Below are positions 1 through 8,881 of a DNA stretch of 64,000 bases, in pieces. The number at the start of each line of letters is the position of its first letter. The stretch's first letter is position 1. A program made the position numbers and the translations under genes. The DNA lies in assembly GCF_003002915.1 (NCBI RefSeq), contig NZ_PVTG01000012.1, positions 1 to 64,000 on the forward strand. The letters run 5' to 3'. The notes below the pieces were generated by a model. It ran no database searches. It saw only the letters and a list, made by a program, of their open reading frames with translations, and was not told where the DNA came from. Source of the stretch: Geodermatophilus tzadiensis (GTDB lineage Bacteria; Actinomycetota; Actinomycetes; Mycobacteriales; Geodermatophilaceae).

Positions 1-1
1 C

Positions 2-70
2 GCCGCGATCTGGCACAACCGGGCCACCGGCCAGCCGATCACCCGATCCCTGATCGCCTACGACCATTGA
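2..70 (+). CDS. C-terminal tail of a transposase (partial)
   Basis: The first 23 codons visible in frame end at TGA 68-70 and give a tail containing IWHNRATGQPITRSLIAYDH. Endings of the form IWHN-x-SLIAYDH are familiar from DDE transposases of actinobacterial insertion sequences; I associate them with IS982-like elements, but only from memory. No catalytic residue is inside the window, so the family is uncertain. A strong hairpin lies just downstream and separates it from the convergent kinase gene. Confidence 0.45.
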   Translation, partial: AAIWHNRATGQPITRSLIAYDH

Positions 71-102
71 CCGGACTTCGGACTTACTCGTCTAGGTCGC
101 CC

Positions 103-151
103 GGACGCGAGAAGGGCCCTTCCCGGCTCGGGAGGGGCCCTTCTCGCGTCC
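103..151. terminator. Strong bidirectional hairpin terminator
   Basis: Bases 103-119 (GGACGCGAGAAGGGCCC) are the exact reverse complement of 135-151, giving a 17-bp perfect stem. The 15-base loop contains a further 5-bp stem (121-125 with 129-133). It lies between the convergent stop codons of the transposase tail and the PASTA kinase, so it probably terminates both transcripts. There is no long T-tract, as is usual in high-GC actinobacteria. Confidence 0.8.
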
Positions 152-157
152 GACGGG

Positions 158-2098
158 CTACTGCGGTGTGTTCGGGTCGTTGTCGGCCCCGCCGTTTCCA
201 GTGTCGGCCGGAGCCTGCCCGACGGTGATCGTGATGGCCTGGCCGGCCGGCACCTCGGTGCCCGGCTCGGGCGAGACGACGAGGACGACCCCGACATCGC
301 CGGGGTCACTGGCGGGAGACGTCGTCACCGTGATGTTGGTGAGGCCGGCGGCCTGCAGCTGCTGCTGAGCGGCGGCCTGCGTCTCGCCGACCACGTCGGG
401 GACCTCGATGGGCGCCGGCCCGCTGGACACCTGCAGGGTGATCTGCTCGTCCGCGGCGGCCTGCGTGCCGGCGGCCGGGCTGGTGACGACGACGGTGCCG
501 GCCGGTTGGTCGGAGTCCACGTCCTCGGTGCTCACCCGGGTGAAGCCGGCCGTGTTGAGCGTATCGCGGGCGGTGGCCTCGTCCTGGGCGGCGACGTCCG
601 GGATTTCGGCCGTGCCGTCGGACACCGACAGCGTCACGGTGGTGTCGGGGGCGACCGCGGCGCCTTCCTCGGGGTCGACCGCGACGACGGTGCCCTCCTC
701 CGCCAGGGAGTCGGTCTGGTCGGAGTTGACGTTGCCGGTGAACCCGGCGTCCTCCAGCGCCGTCCGCGCCCGGTCCTCGTCGAGGTCGACGACCTGGGGG
801 ACCCGGACCGTGTCGGGGGCCACGCCGACGGTCAGCGCGACCTCGGTCCCCTCCTCGACCTGCGCGCCGCTGGCCGGGTCGGTGGCGAGCACCGTGCCCA
901 CCTGCGCCTCGTCCTGGACCTGCTGCTGGGTCACCTCGTCGGCGACGGTCAGCCCGGCACCCTCGATGGCGGCCCGGGCCTGCGCCTCGGGCTGCCCGAC
1001 CAGGTCCGCCGGCACGGCCACCCGCGCGGCGGCCTGCGGCTGCTGCGGGTCGTCGCCGGAGTTCACGAGCAGCGCGATGCCGACGACGGCGCCGACGAGC
1101 ACGAGCGCCCCGACGACCAGCGCGACCACGCGGTTGCGCCGGCGCCGGCGGGCCGCCTCGTCGTCGTCCCAGTCGTCCCCGCCGCCGGGGAAGCCGGGGG
1201 TCGCCCCGAGGATGGTGGTCTTCTCCGCGTCCCCCATGACCGGCGTCGCCTCGACCCGCTGACCGGCCAGCGCCCGGAGCAGGTCGTTGCGCATCTCCGC
1301 GGCCGACTGGTAGCGGTTGGCCGGGTTCTTGCTCAGCGACTTGAGCACGATCGCGTCGAGCTCCGGCGGCACGGCCGGGTTCACCGACGACGGCAGCCTC
1401 GGGTCCTCGCGCACGTGCTGGTAGGCCACCGACACGGGCGAGTCGCCGGTGAACGGCGGTGCACCGGTGACCAGCTCGAAGAGCAGGCAGCCGACCGAGT
1501 AGACGTCGGAGCGGGCGTCCACGGCCTCGCCGCGGGCCTGCTCGGGGGAGAGGTACTGGGCGGTGCCGATGACCGCGGCGGTGGAGGTCATCGTCGCGGC
1601 GGAGTCCGAGACCGCGCGGGCGATGCCGAAGTCCATCACCTTGACGGTGCCCTCGGGCGTGATCATCACGTTCCCGGGCTTCACGTCGCGGTGCACGATG
1701 CCGTTGCGGTGGCTGAAGTCCAGCGCGGCGCAGATGTCGGCGGTCAGGCTCATCGCCCGCTCCGGCTGCAGCACGCCGTCGCGGCGCAGCACGTCGCGCA
1801 GCGTCTCGCCCTCGACGTACTCCATGACGATGTAGGGCGTCGCGCCGCTCGTCGTCCGGTCCTCGCCGGTGTCGTAGACGGCGACGATGGCCGGGTGGTT
1901 GAGCGAGGCCGCGGCCTGCGCCTCGCGGCGGAACCGCACCTGGAAGGACGGGTCGCGGGCGAGGTCGCTGCGCAGCACCTTCACGGCGACCTCGCGGCCC
2001 AGCCGGAGGTCGCGGCCCAGGTGCACCTCCGCCATGCCGCCGCGGCCGAGCACCCCGCCGATCTCGTACCGCTCGCCCAGCACCTGGGGGGTGGTCAT
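158..2098 (-). CDS. pknB: PASTA-domain Ser/Thr protein kinase PknB
   Basis: 646-residue membrane kinase that phosphorylates cell-division and peptidoglycan-synthesis proteins. The N-terminal kinase domain (about residues 10-270) has the glycine loop GRGGMAEV, the catalytic lysine in VAVKVL, HRDVKPGN, DFG, and a Thr/Ser-rich activation loop before GTAQYLSPEQ. An acidic juxtamembrane stretch precedes one membrane helix (about 323-345), and four extracellular PASTA repeats follow, the domain known to bind muropeptides or lipid II. The ATG at 2098 was chosen because GAGAGGA lies just upstream and the protein then begins MTTPQVLGERYEIGGVLGRG. It is the last gene of the fhaA-to-pknB run, 133 bp after pknA. 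The alignment with M. tuberculosis PknB is a family-level inference. Confidence 0.95.
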   Translation of the reverse strand: MTTPQVLGERYEIGGVLGRGGMAEVHLGRDLRLGREVAVKVLRSDLARDPSFQVRFRREAQAAASLNHPAIVAVYDTGEDRTTSGATPYIVMEYVEGETLRDVLRRDGVLQPERAMSLTADICAALDFSHRNGIVHRDVKPGNVMITPEGTVKVMDFGIARAVSDSAATMTSTAAVIGTAQYLSPEQARGEAVDARSDVYSVGCLLFELVTGAPPFTGDSPVSVAYQHVREDPRLPSSVNPAVPPELDAIVLKSLSKNPANRYQSAAEMRNDLLRALAGQRVEATPVMGDAEKTTILGATPGFPGGGDDWDDDEAARRRRRNRVVALVVGALVLVGAVVGIALLVNSGDDPQQPQAAARVAVPADLVGQPEAQARAAIEGAGLTVADEVTQQQVQDEAQVGTVLATDPASGAQVEEGTEVALTVGVAPDTVRVPQVVDLDEDRARTALEDAGFTGNVNSDQTDSLAEEGTVVAVDPEEGAAVAPDTTVTLSVSDGTAEIPDVAAQDEATARDTLNTAGFTRVSTEDVDSDQPAGTVVVTSPAAGTQAAADEQITLQVSSGPAPIEVPDVVGETQAAAQQQLQAAGLTNITVTTSPASDPGDVGVVLVVSPEPGTEVPAGQAITITVGQAPADTGNGGADNDPNTPQ

Positions 2099-2231
2099 CG
2101 GGGATCCTCTCGGGCGGTGCGGGAGCGCGCGGGCGGGCGCGGGCGCAGGGGAGCGCCGGGGACGGGCCCCGTCCCGGCGGGCAGCGTAACCGCCGGGACG
2201 CCCGGTTCCCGGGCACCGCGGGGGAGCCGTG

Positions 2232-4073
2232 TCACTCGGGCCGGTCCTCGTCCGCGCCGACGGCACCCGGGCCCTGCTGCCCGACGGGCGCCTGGTTGAC
2301 GCTCCCGTTGCCCCCCGCGGACGGCGAGGTGGTGGTCACCGCGGGCGGCGCCGAGCTGCCGGCCGCGGGGCTGGACGACGGACCAGGCGCCGGGGCGGTG
2401 CTGGACGGTGCGGGGGCCGGGGCGGTGGTGGTCGGCGCGGGGGCCGGGGCGGTGGTGGTCGGCGCCGGCGCCGGCGTGGTGCCACCCCCGCCGTTGCCGC
2501 CGTCGCCCTCGCCCTGGTCGCCGTCCTCGGTCGGCTCGGCGCCCCCGCCGTCGTCGCCGGTGTCCTCCTCCTCGACCGTGTAGCCCTCGGAGGCGACGGT
2601 GAGGGTGATGACGGTGCCCGCGTCCACGGTGGTGCCCGCCGGGTCGACGCCGGCGACGTCGTTCGGGGCCAGGTCGCGGCCGAGGGCGGCCAGCTGCGCG
2701 CCGGTGGCCTCGACCCGGGACACCTGCAGGCCCGCCTCGACCAGGTCGGCCTCGACGTCGTCGGCGTCCTCGCCGATGAGGTCGGCGGCGGCCGGCACCG
2801 CCACCTGCGCGGCGGCCGCCGAGGTGGTCGCCGCGGACGTCGGCGCGCTGGTGCGGGTCGGGTCGGCGGTGGCGCCGTCGTCCCCGTCCCCGCCCAGGAG
2901 CAGGAAGGCGCCGGTGAGCAGGCCGGCGAGGAGCACCAGCCCGACCGCGATCCACACCCCCCGGCGGTTGCCGGAGCGACGGGCGGCGGGCTCGTCGTCC
3001 CAGCGCCGGTCGTCCTCGTCGCCGACCGGCGGGCCCTGCAGCGGCGGCATGGTGCGCGCGTCGGCCGCGTGCCGCCCGCCGGTGCGCGGCCCGGCCGCCG
3101 CGGCGGCCGCACCGGCCGCGGCACCCGCGGCGGCTCCGCCGGCGGCCGCGCCGAGGACGCGGGTGCCGTCGTCGGCGACCTCGGGGATCACCTCGGTGGC
3201 GGCGGCCGCGGCCAGCCCGGTGGCGGGGGAGACCGGCGTGCCGCCGGCGGCCACCGTGCGGACGGCGGCGGCGAAGTCGGCGCCGTCGGTGAACCGGTCG
3301 GCGGGGTCCTTGGCCAGCGCGCGCTCGATGAGCCGCCGCACGCCCACCGGGACGTCGGCGGGCAGCGGCGGCGGGGGCCGGTTGATGTGCGCCAGGGCGA
3401 TGGCGACCTGCGAGGTGCCGTCGAAGGGCCGCCCGCCGGTGAGGCACTCGTAGCCGACGACGCCGAGGGAGTAGACGTCGGAGGCCGCGGTGACCTCCAT
3501 CCCCTGCGCCTGCTCGGGGGAGAGGTACTGCGCGGTGCCCACGACCATGCCGGTGCGGGTGAGCGGCGTGGCGTCCCGGGTGCGGGCGATGCCGAAGTCG
3601 GTCAGCTTGACCACGCCGTCGGGCCGCACGATGAGGTTGCCGGGCTTGATGTCGCGGTGCACGACGCCGGCGGCGTGGGCGGCCGAGAGCCCGTCGGCGG
3701 CCTGGCCGAGGACGTGCAGCGTCCAGTCGACCGGCAGCCGCCCCTCCTCGTGCAGGATCGTGACCAGCGGCTTGCCCTCGACCAGCTCCATGACGAGGAA
3801 CGCCAGCTGGTGGCCGCGCTCGTCGTCGGTCTCGCCGTAGTCGTAGACCGAGGCGATGTTCGGGTGCGACAGGGCCGCGGTGTGCCGGGCCTCGTTGCGG
3901 AAGCGCGCCACGAAGCTCGGGTCGCCGGTGAACTCGCTGCGCAGCACCTTCGCGGCCACCACGCGGTCGAGGACCCGGTCGCGGGCGCGCCAGACCTCAC
4001 CCATGCCGCCGGTGGCGATCGGCTCGGTGATCTCGTAGCGGCCCGCCAGCACCGTGCCGGTGGACAGGGCCAT
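2232..4073 (-). CDS. pknA: Ser/Thr protein kinase PknA with one PASTA-like domain
   Basis: 613-residue kinase, partner of PknB in control of growth and cell shape. The kinase domain (about residues 10-270) has ATGGMGEV, AAKVL, HRDIKPGN, DFG and GTAQYLSPEQ. An Ala-rich linker leads to a membrane helix (about 371-391). Outside is one PASTA-like module ending GTTVDAGTVITLTV, then a long acidic and Pro/Thr/Ala tail with repeated PAPAPTTTAP. Mycobacterial PknA lacks an obvious PASTA domain, so this copy is longer than usual. Its ATG overlaps the pbpA stop by one base (TGATG), indicating translational coupling. Confidence 0.93.
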   Translation of the reverse strand: MALSTGTVLAGRYEITEPIATGGMGEVWRARDRVLDRVVAAKVLRSEFTGDPSFVARFRNEARHTAALSHPNIASVYDYGETDDERGHQLAFLVMELVEGKPLVTILHEEGRLPVDWTLHVLGQAADGLSAAHAAGVVHRDIKPGNLIVRPDGVVKLTDFGIARTRDATPLTRTGMVVGTAQYLSPEQAQGMEVTAASDVYSLGVVGYECLTGGRPFDGTSQVAIALAHINRPPPPLPADVPVGVRRLIERALAKDPADRFTDGADFAAAVRTVAAGGTPVSPATGLAAAAATEVIPEVADDGTRVLGAAAGGAAAGAAAGAAAAAAGPRTGGRHAADARTMPPLQGPPVGDEDDRRWDDEPAARRSGNRRGVWIAVGLVLLAGLLTGAFLLLGGDGDDGATADPTRTSAPTSAATTSAAAAQVAVPAAADLIGEDADDVEADLVEAGLQVSRVEATGAQLAALGRDLAPNDVAGVDPAGTTVDAGTVITLTVASEGYTVEEEDTGDDGGGAEPTEDGDQGEGDGGNGGGGTTPAPAPTTTAPAPAPTTTAPAPAPSSTAPAPGPSSSPAAGSSAPPAVTTTSPSAGGNGSVNQAPVGQQGPGAVGADEDRPE

Positions 4074-5521
4074 CAGCCCCCCTGCCCTTCGAGGTAGGCC
4101 TCGATCACCTGTCGGGCGATCGGGGCGGAGGTGTCGCCGCCGGTACCCCCGCCGTTCGCGACGAACACCGCGACGGCGATCTGGGGGTCGTCGGCCGGGG
4201 CGAAACCGATGAACCAGTTGTGGTCGGGCACGTCCTCGGCGACCTGCGCGGTGCCCGTCTTGCCGGCGACCGTCACGCCGGGGACCCGGGCGGCGCGGCC
4301 GCTGCCGTTGGCCACGACGCTCTCCATCATCTCCTGCAGCTGGTCGGCGACCTCGGGGGTGACCGGCTCGGAGAGCTCCTCCGGGTCGGCCCGGTCGATG
4401 ACCGTCAGGTCGGGGGCGCGCACCTGGTCGACCAGGTAGGGCGTCATGAGGGTCCCGTCGTTGCCCACGGCGGCGGCGACCATCGCCGCCTGCAGCGGGG
4501 TCATCCGGACGTCGCGCTGGCCGATCGAGCTCTGGCCCAGGGCGGCCTCGCTCTCGATGTCGCCGACGCTGCTCCCGGCGGTCTCGATCGGGATCTCCAG
4601 GGGCTCGCCGGTCATCCCGAAGCCCTCGGCCATCTCGCGCACCGCGTCCTCGCCGAGGTCGATGCCCAGCTGGGCGAAGGCGGTGTTGCAGGAGATGGTC
4701 AGCGCGTCGATGAGCGACTGCTCCTGGCTGCTGCTGCACGAGGAGTTGCCGAAGTTGCGCAGCTGCGTCGAGGTGCCCGGCAGGGTGAGGGTGTCCGGCG
4801 CGGGGATGACGGTGTCCGGCGTGTACCCGCCGCTCGCGAGGGCCGCCGCGGAGACGATGACCTTGAAGACCGAGCCCGGGGGGTAGTTGTCCTGGACCGC
4901 CCGGTTCAGCCGCGGGTCGGTGTCCATCGCGTCGAGCTCGGCGGCGTAGGCGCGGATCGCGGCGGGGTCGTGGCTGGACAGCTGCGCCGGGTCGTAGGTG
5001 GGCGTGCTGGCCATGCCGAGCACCGCGCCGGTGGCCGGGTCGAGCGCCACGACCGCGCCGGTGACGCCGTCGAGCTGCGCCATCGCGGTCTCCTGGACGG
5101 CGGCGTCCAGGGTGAGGACGACGTCGCCGCCGGCCGGGTCGCGGCCGGTGAACAGGTCGGCCAGCCGGCGCAGCGCCAGCCGGTCGTCGGAGCCGGCGAG
5201 CACGTCGTTCTCCGCGCGCTCCACCTGCCAGCCGCCGTAGAGCAGCGAGTAGTAGCCGGTGACCGGGGCGTAGACCGGGCCCTGCGGGTACTCGCGCAGG
5301 TACTCCAGCGTGTCGTCGGTGGGCGTCGACAGCGCCACCTCGGTCCCGTCGACGACGATCGAGCCGCGCTCGCGGGAGTACTCCTCGGTGAGCACGCGGG
5401 TGTTGCCCGAGTCCTCGCGCAGCTCGTCGGAGCGCACGACCTGGATGTAGTTGACGTTGACGATGAGCAGCGTGAACAGCACGAGCACGCTGATCGCCAC
5501 CCGGCGCAGGGGTGCGTTCAC
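4073..5521 (-). CDS. pbpA: Class B penicillin-binding protein PbpA
   Basis: 482-residue transpeptidase that cross-links peptidoglycan outside the membrane. One N-terminal helix (about residues 6-25) anchors it. The active-site motifs are present in order: SVFK (SxxK nucleophile, after NYPPGS), SCN (SxN) and KTGTAQ (KTG). The length fits mycobacterial PbpA. The GTG start at 5521 overlaps the upstream SEDS gene stop by four bases (GTGA). It sits directly after its expected SEDS polymerase partner and before pknA; PASTA kinases commonly control such pairs. Confidence 0.95.
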   Translation of the reverse strand: MNAPLRRVAISVLVLFTLLIVNVNYIQVVRSDELREDSGNTRVLTEEYSRERGSIVVDGTEVALSTPTDDTLEYLREYPQGPVYAPVTGYYSLLYGGWQVERAENDVLAGSDDRLALRRLADLFTGRDPAGGDVVLTLDAAVQETAMAQLDGVTGAVVALDPATGAVLGMASTPTYDPAQLSSHDPAAIRAYAAELDAMDTDPRLNRAVQDNYPPGSVFKVIVSAAALASGGYTPDTVIPAPDTLTLPGTSTQLRNFGNSSCSSSQEQSLIDALTISCNTAFAQLGIDLGEDAVREMAEGFGMTGEPLEIPIETAGSSVGDIESEAALGQSSIGQRDVRMTPLQAAMVAAAVGNDGTLMTPYLVDQVRAPDLTVIDRADPEELSEPVTPEVADQLQEMMESVVANGSGRAARVPGVTVAGKTGTAQVAEDVPDHNWFIGFAPADDPQIAVAVFVANGGGTGGDTSAPIARQVIEAYLEGQGG

Positions 5522-6933
5522 GGCGTCACGACCTCGGTGGGCGCCTCGCCGATGGCCGGCTTGGGCGGCGCCGGCGGGGCGGCCGGGCGGCGCGCGGCGT
5601 CGCTGATCCGCACCAGGATGGCGACCAGTCCGAAGTTGGCCACCAGCGAGGAGCCGCCGTAGGCGACGAACGGCGTCGTCAGCCCGGTCAGCGGCAGCAG
5701 GCCGGTGACCCCGCCGAGGACGACGAACAGCTGCCAGGCGACGGCGAACGCCAGCCCCCCGGCCAGCAGCTTGCCGAACGCGTCGCGCACGACCAGCGAG
5801 GTGCGCAGGCCGCGCTCGACCAGGATCAGGTAGACCACGATGAGCGCGACCAGGCCGAACAGGCCCAGCTCCTCGCCCAGCGCGGCGGCGATGAAGTCGC
5901 TCTTGGCCACCGGCACCTGGTCGGGGCGCCCGCCGCCCAGCCCGGCGCCGAACAGCCCGCCGGTGCCCAGGCCGAACAGCGACTGGACCAGCTGGTAGCC
6001 GCCCTCGTCGCGGTAGGCGAAGGGGTCCAGCCAGGTGTCCACGCGCACCCGCACGTGCCCGAACAGCTGGTAGGCGATGAACGCGCCGGCGGCGAAGAGG
6101 CCCAGGCCGATGAGCAGCCAGCTCGAGCGCTCGGTGGCGACGTAGAGCATCACCACGAAGATGCCGAACAGCAGCAGCGAGCTGCCCAGGTCGCGCTCGA
6201 AGACGAGCACCAGGATCGACAGCGCCCAGGCCACGAGCACCGGACCGAGGTCGCGGGCCCGCGGGATCTCCAGGCCCATCACCCGGCGGCTGGCCAGCGC
6301 CAGCACGTCGCGCTTGTCGACCAGGTAGGACGCGAAGAAGACGATCAGGCAGATCTTGGCGAACTCGCCGGGCTGGATGCTGAAGCCGGCGACGCGGATC
6401 CAGATCTTGGCGCCGTAGACCTCGGAGACCGAGGCGGGCAGCACGGCCGGCAGGGCCAGCAGCACCAGCCCGACCAGGGCGAGGGTGTAGGCGAAGCGGG
6501 CCAGCAGCCGGTGGTCGCGCAGGATCACCAGGACGGCGATGAACAGGCCCGCGCCCACGGTCGCCCACAGCAGCTGCACCGGGGCGTCCCCGCCGGAGGC
6601 GCCGTCGACCTGCTCGTCGGCCAGGTCGAGCCGGTGGATCATGGTCAGCCCGAGGCCGGACAGCAGCGCCACCGCGGGCAGCAGCAGCGGGTCGGCGTAG
6701 GGCGCGAGCGTGCGGACCACGAGGTGCAGCACCGCCCAGATGCCGGCGAACCAGGCGCCGAAGCCGGCCAGCTCCGCGCGCAGCGACCCGGTGACGGTGA
6801 GGTCGACGATGCTCTGGGCGGCGAGCGTGATGAGGACGGCGAAGCCCAGCAGCGCCAGCTCGGTGTTGCGCCGGGTGGGGGTGGGCGTGCTGGGCGCGGC
6901 CGCGCGCGGGTCGGTGGAGGGGCCGGCGGTCAC
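5518..6933 (-). CDS. rodA: SEDS-family peptidoglycan glycosyltransferase (RodA/FtsW)
   Basis: 471-residue polytopic membrane protein, about ten to twelve hydrophobic helices, of the SEDS family that polymerises lipid II into glycan strands. Family hallmarks are visible: IQPGEFAKI in the middle, the extracellular region with FGLGTGGLFGAGLGGG, KSDFIAAALGEELG, and a C-terminal TTPFVAYGGSSL. GTG at 6933 overlaps the pstP stop by four bases (GTGA), and its own stop overlaps pbpA in the same way. By position this is the RodA-type protein that pairs with PbpA. Confidence 0.94.
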   Translation of the reverse strand: MTAGPSTDPRAAAPSTPTPTRRNTELALLGFAVLITLAAQSIVDLTVTGSLRAELAGFGAWFAGIWAVLHLVVRTLAPYADPLLLPAVALLSGLGLTMIHRLDLADEQVDGASGGDAPVQLLWATVGAGLFIAVLVILRDHRLLARFAYTLALVGLVLLALPAVLPASVSEVYGAKIWIRVAGFSIQPGEFAKICLIVFFASYLVDKRDVLALASRRVMGLEIPRARDLGPVLVAWALSILVLVFERDLGSSLLLFGIFVVMLYVATERSSWLLIGLGLFAAGAFIAYQLFGHVRVRVDTWLDPFAYRDEGGYQLVQSLFGLGTGGLFGAGLGGGRPDQVPVAKSDFIAAALGEELGLFGLVALIVVYLILVERGLRTSLVVRDAFGKLLAGGLAFAVAWQLFVVLGGVTGLLPLTGLTTPFVAYGGSSLVANFGLVAILVRISDAARRPAAPPAPPKPAIGEAPTEVVTP

Positions 6934-8333
6934 TCGGCCTCCCGGCAGTCCACTCCCGGCTCGGGCGTCGACGTCGGGGCGGACGAGGTCGTCGTGGGGG
7001 AGGTGGTCGTCGGCGTCGCCGGGGTGCTCGGCGCGGCGCCGGTCCCGGGCGCGGCCTCCGGCAGCGGCAGGGGCTCGGAGGTGGGGGCGGCCGAGGCCGA
7101 GCTGCCGGCGGCCGGCGAGGAGGGGCAGGCGGGCAGCGCCATCGTCCGCAGCTCGTCGACGATCCGCTGGGCGTCGGCGGCGTCACCGGCCTCGATGCCC
7201 CGGCGCACGCTGTTCTGGTCGTAGGAGCTCAGGTCGTCGAGGGTGATGTCGGTGACGTCGTCGACCCGGTAGAGGTCGAGTCCGAGCAGGTCGGTGTTGA
7301 ACCCGCGGAAGACGGCCACGCGCTCGCCGTCGGCGGCCTCGACGCCGACGAACCAGTGGGTGAGCACCCACAGCCAGGTGGCGATCGCGCCGACCACCAG
7401 GACCAGCACCGTCCCCACGACGAGGAACAGCCGCCGCCGAGGGCGGCGGCGGTCGGGGGGTGCGGCGGCCGTGGGTGCTGTCGGCGGTGGTGGGGGAGCG
7501 GGCGGCGGGTCGGCCAGCGCGGCCCTCCCGGCGGCCGACCGGGGGTCCACCTCGCGCTGCCCGCGGTTGTCGCCGGCCGCCCCGTCGACCACCGGCTCCA
7601 TGGACGTGCCCGTGCCGGTGTCCTCGACGACGTCGGCGACGATCACGGTGATGTTGTCCGGGCCGCCGCTGCGCAGCGCGAGCTCGACGAGCCGGTCGGC
7701 GGTCGACTGCGGGTCGGGGTCCTTGAGCGCCTCGGCGAGGGTCTCCTCGCTGACCACCCCGGACAGCCCGTCGGAGCACAGCAGGTAGCGGTCGCCCGCG
7801 CGGGCCTCGCGCATGGACAGGTCGGGGTCGACGTCCTGGCCGTTGAGCGCCCGCAGCAGCAGGGAGCGCTGCGGGTGGTGGTTGGCCTCTTCGGGCGTGA
7901 TCCGGCCGTCGTCGATGAGCGTCTGCACGAACGTGTCGTCGTGGGTGATCTGGGTGAAGACGCCGTCGCGCAGCAGGTAGGCGCGCGAGTCGCCGACGTG
8001 GCACAGCGCCAGCCGGCCGCCGGCGAACAGGACGGCGGTGAGCGTGGTGCCCATGCCCTCCAGCTGCGGTGACTCGCGGATCACCTCGCGCAGGTGCTCG
8101 CTGCCGTCGAAGACCGCCTCGCGCAGCGCCTGCAGCATGTCGCCGCTGGGGGCGTCCTCGTCGAGGTGCTCGAGTGCGGCGATGACGACCTTGCTGGCGA
8201 CGTCACCGGCGGCGTGCCCGCCCATGCCGTCGGCCACGGCCAGCAGCCGGGGCCCGGCGTAGACCGAGTCCTGGTTGTTGCCGCGGACCAGGCCGCGGTC
8301 GGAGCGGGCGGCGTAGCGCAGCGCGAGACTCAT
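6930..8333 (-). CDS. pstP: PP2C-type Ser/Thr protein phosphatase PstP
   Basis: 467-residue membrane phosphatase that reverses PknA/PknB phosphorylation. The N-terminal PP2C domain (about residues 1-235) has metal-binding RGNNQDS, VADGMGGHAAGDVAS, HVGDSRAYL, LCSDGLSGVV and SGGPDNITVIV. A linker with a Pro/Ala tract precedes a membrane helix (about 301-321), then an extracellular domain ending in a Ser/Pro/Thr tail. ATG 8333 is preceded by a GCAGGG purine stretch. It is co-transcribed with the FHA genes upstream and the SEDS gene downstream. Confidence 0.95.
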   Translation of the reverse strand: MSLALRYAARSDRGLVRGNNQDSVYAGPRLLAVADGMGGHAAGDVASKVVIAALEHLDEDAPSGDMLQALREAVFDGSEHLREVIRESPQLEGMGTTLTAVLFAGGRLALCHVGDSRAYLLRDGVFTQITHDDTFVQTLIDDGRITPEEANHHPQRSLLLRALNGQDVDPDLSMREARAGDRYLLCSDGLSGVVSEETLAEALKDPDPQSTADRLVELALRSGGPDNITVIVADVVEDTGTGTSMEPVVDGAAGDNRGQREVDPRSAAGRAALADPPPAPPPPPTAPTAAAPPDRRRPRRRLFLVVGTVLVLVVGAIATWLWVLTHWFVGVEAADGERVAVFRGFNTDLLGLDLYRVDDVTDITLDDLSSYDQNSVRRGIEAGDAADAQRIVDELRTMALPACPSSPAAGSSASAAPTSEPLPLPEAAPGTGAAPSTPATPTTTSPTTTSSAPTSTPEPGVDCREAE

Positions 8334-8376
8334 CGGACCCTGCTCACGTCTGCCCTGCCGCTCCCCCTGGTCGTCG

Positions 8377-8835
8377 TCAACGCAGCTCCAGGGCGGTCTG
8401 GCCGATGCGGATCGGCTGGCCCGGGGCCACGAGCAGCGGGCCCTGCACCCGCTGCTGGTCGAGGTAGGTCCCGTTGGTGGAACCGAGGTCCTCGACGTAC
8501 CACTGTCCCCCACGGTTGGTCAGCCGCGCGTGCCGGGAGCTGGCGAAGTCGTCGGTGAGGACGAGCGTGGAGTCGTCGGCGCGGCCGATGAGGATCGGCT
8601 GCTCGCCGAGGGTGATCTTGGTCCCGGACAGCGGACCGGCGGTGACCACCAGGGTGCGCGGCCCGCGCCCGCGCTTCCTCCCCGGGGCGGCCGCGCGGGG
8701 CGGCACCGAGGCCACCCGCCCGGCGCGCCCGCCGAAGAGGTCGGCGCGGACCACGCGGAACGCGGCGAAGATGAACAGCCAGAGCAGCAGCAGGAACCCG
8801 AAGCGGAAGACCTGCAGGACGATCTCGGCGGTCAC
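8377..8835 (-). CDS. fhaB: FHA-domain membrane protein FhaB (FipA)
   Basis: 152-residue protein with one N-terminal membrane helix (about residues 7-27), a basic linker, and a C-terminal FHA domain that binds phosphothreonine. The core is visible: ILIGRADDSTLVL, SSRHARL, and DLGSTNGTYL. In mycobacteria the homologue FipA/FhaB is a kinase substrate that links FtsZ and FtsQ during division. It starts with GTG at 8835, 46 bp after the fhaA stop, and leads into pstP with a 43-bp gap. Confidence 0.93.
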   Translation of the reverse strand: MTAEIVLQVFRFGFLLLLWLFIFAAFRVVRADLFGGRAGRVASVPPRAAAPGRKRGRGPRTLVVTAGPLSGTKITLGEQPILIGRADDSTLVLTDDFASSRHARLTNRGGQWYVEDLGSTNGTYLDQQRVQGPLLVAPGQPIRIGQTALELR

Positions 8836-8881
8836 GGCCGGCGCCCCCTGCCGGTGCCCGTCCGTGCGTGCGGGAGCGCGC

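Noticed and set aside
306-2216. Long open frames overlapping the pknB gene on both strands
   Set aside because: They encode Arg/Pro/Gly-rich nonsense without domains and result from the very high GC content. The kinase frame has complete motifs and a ribosome site.
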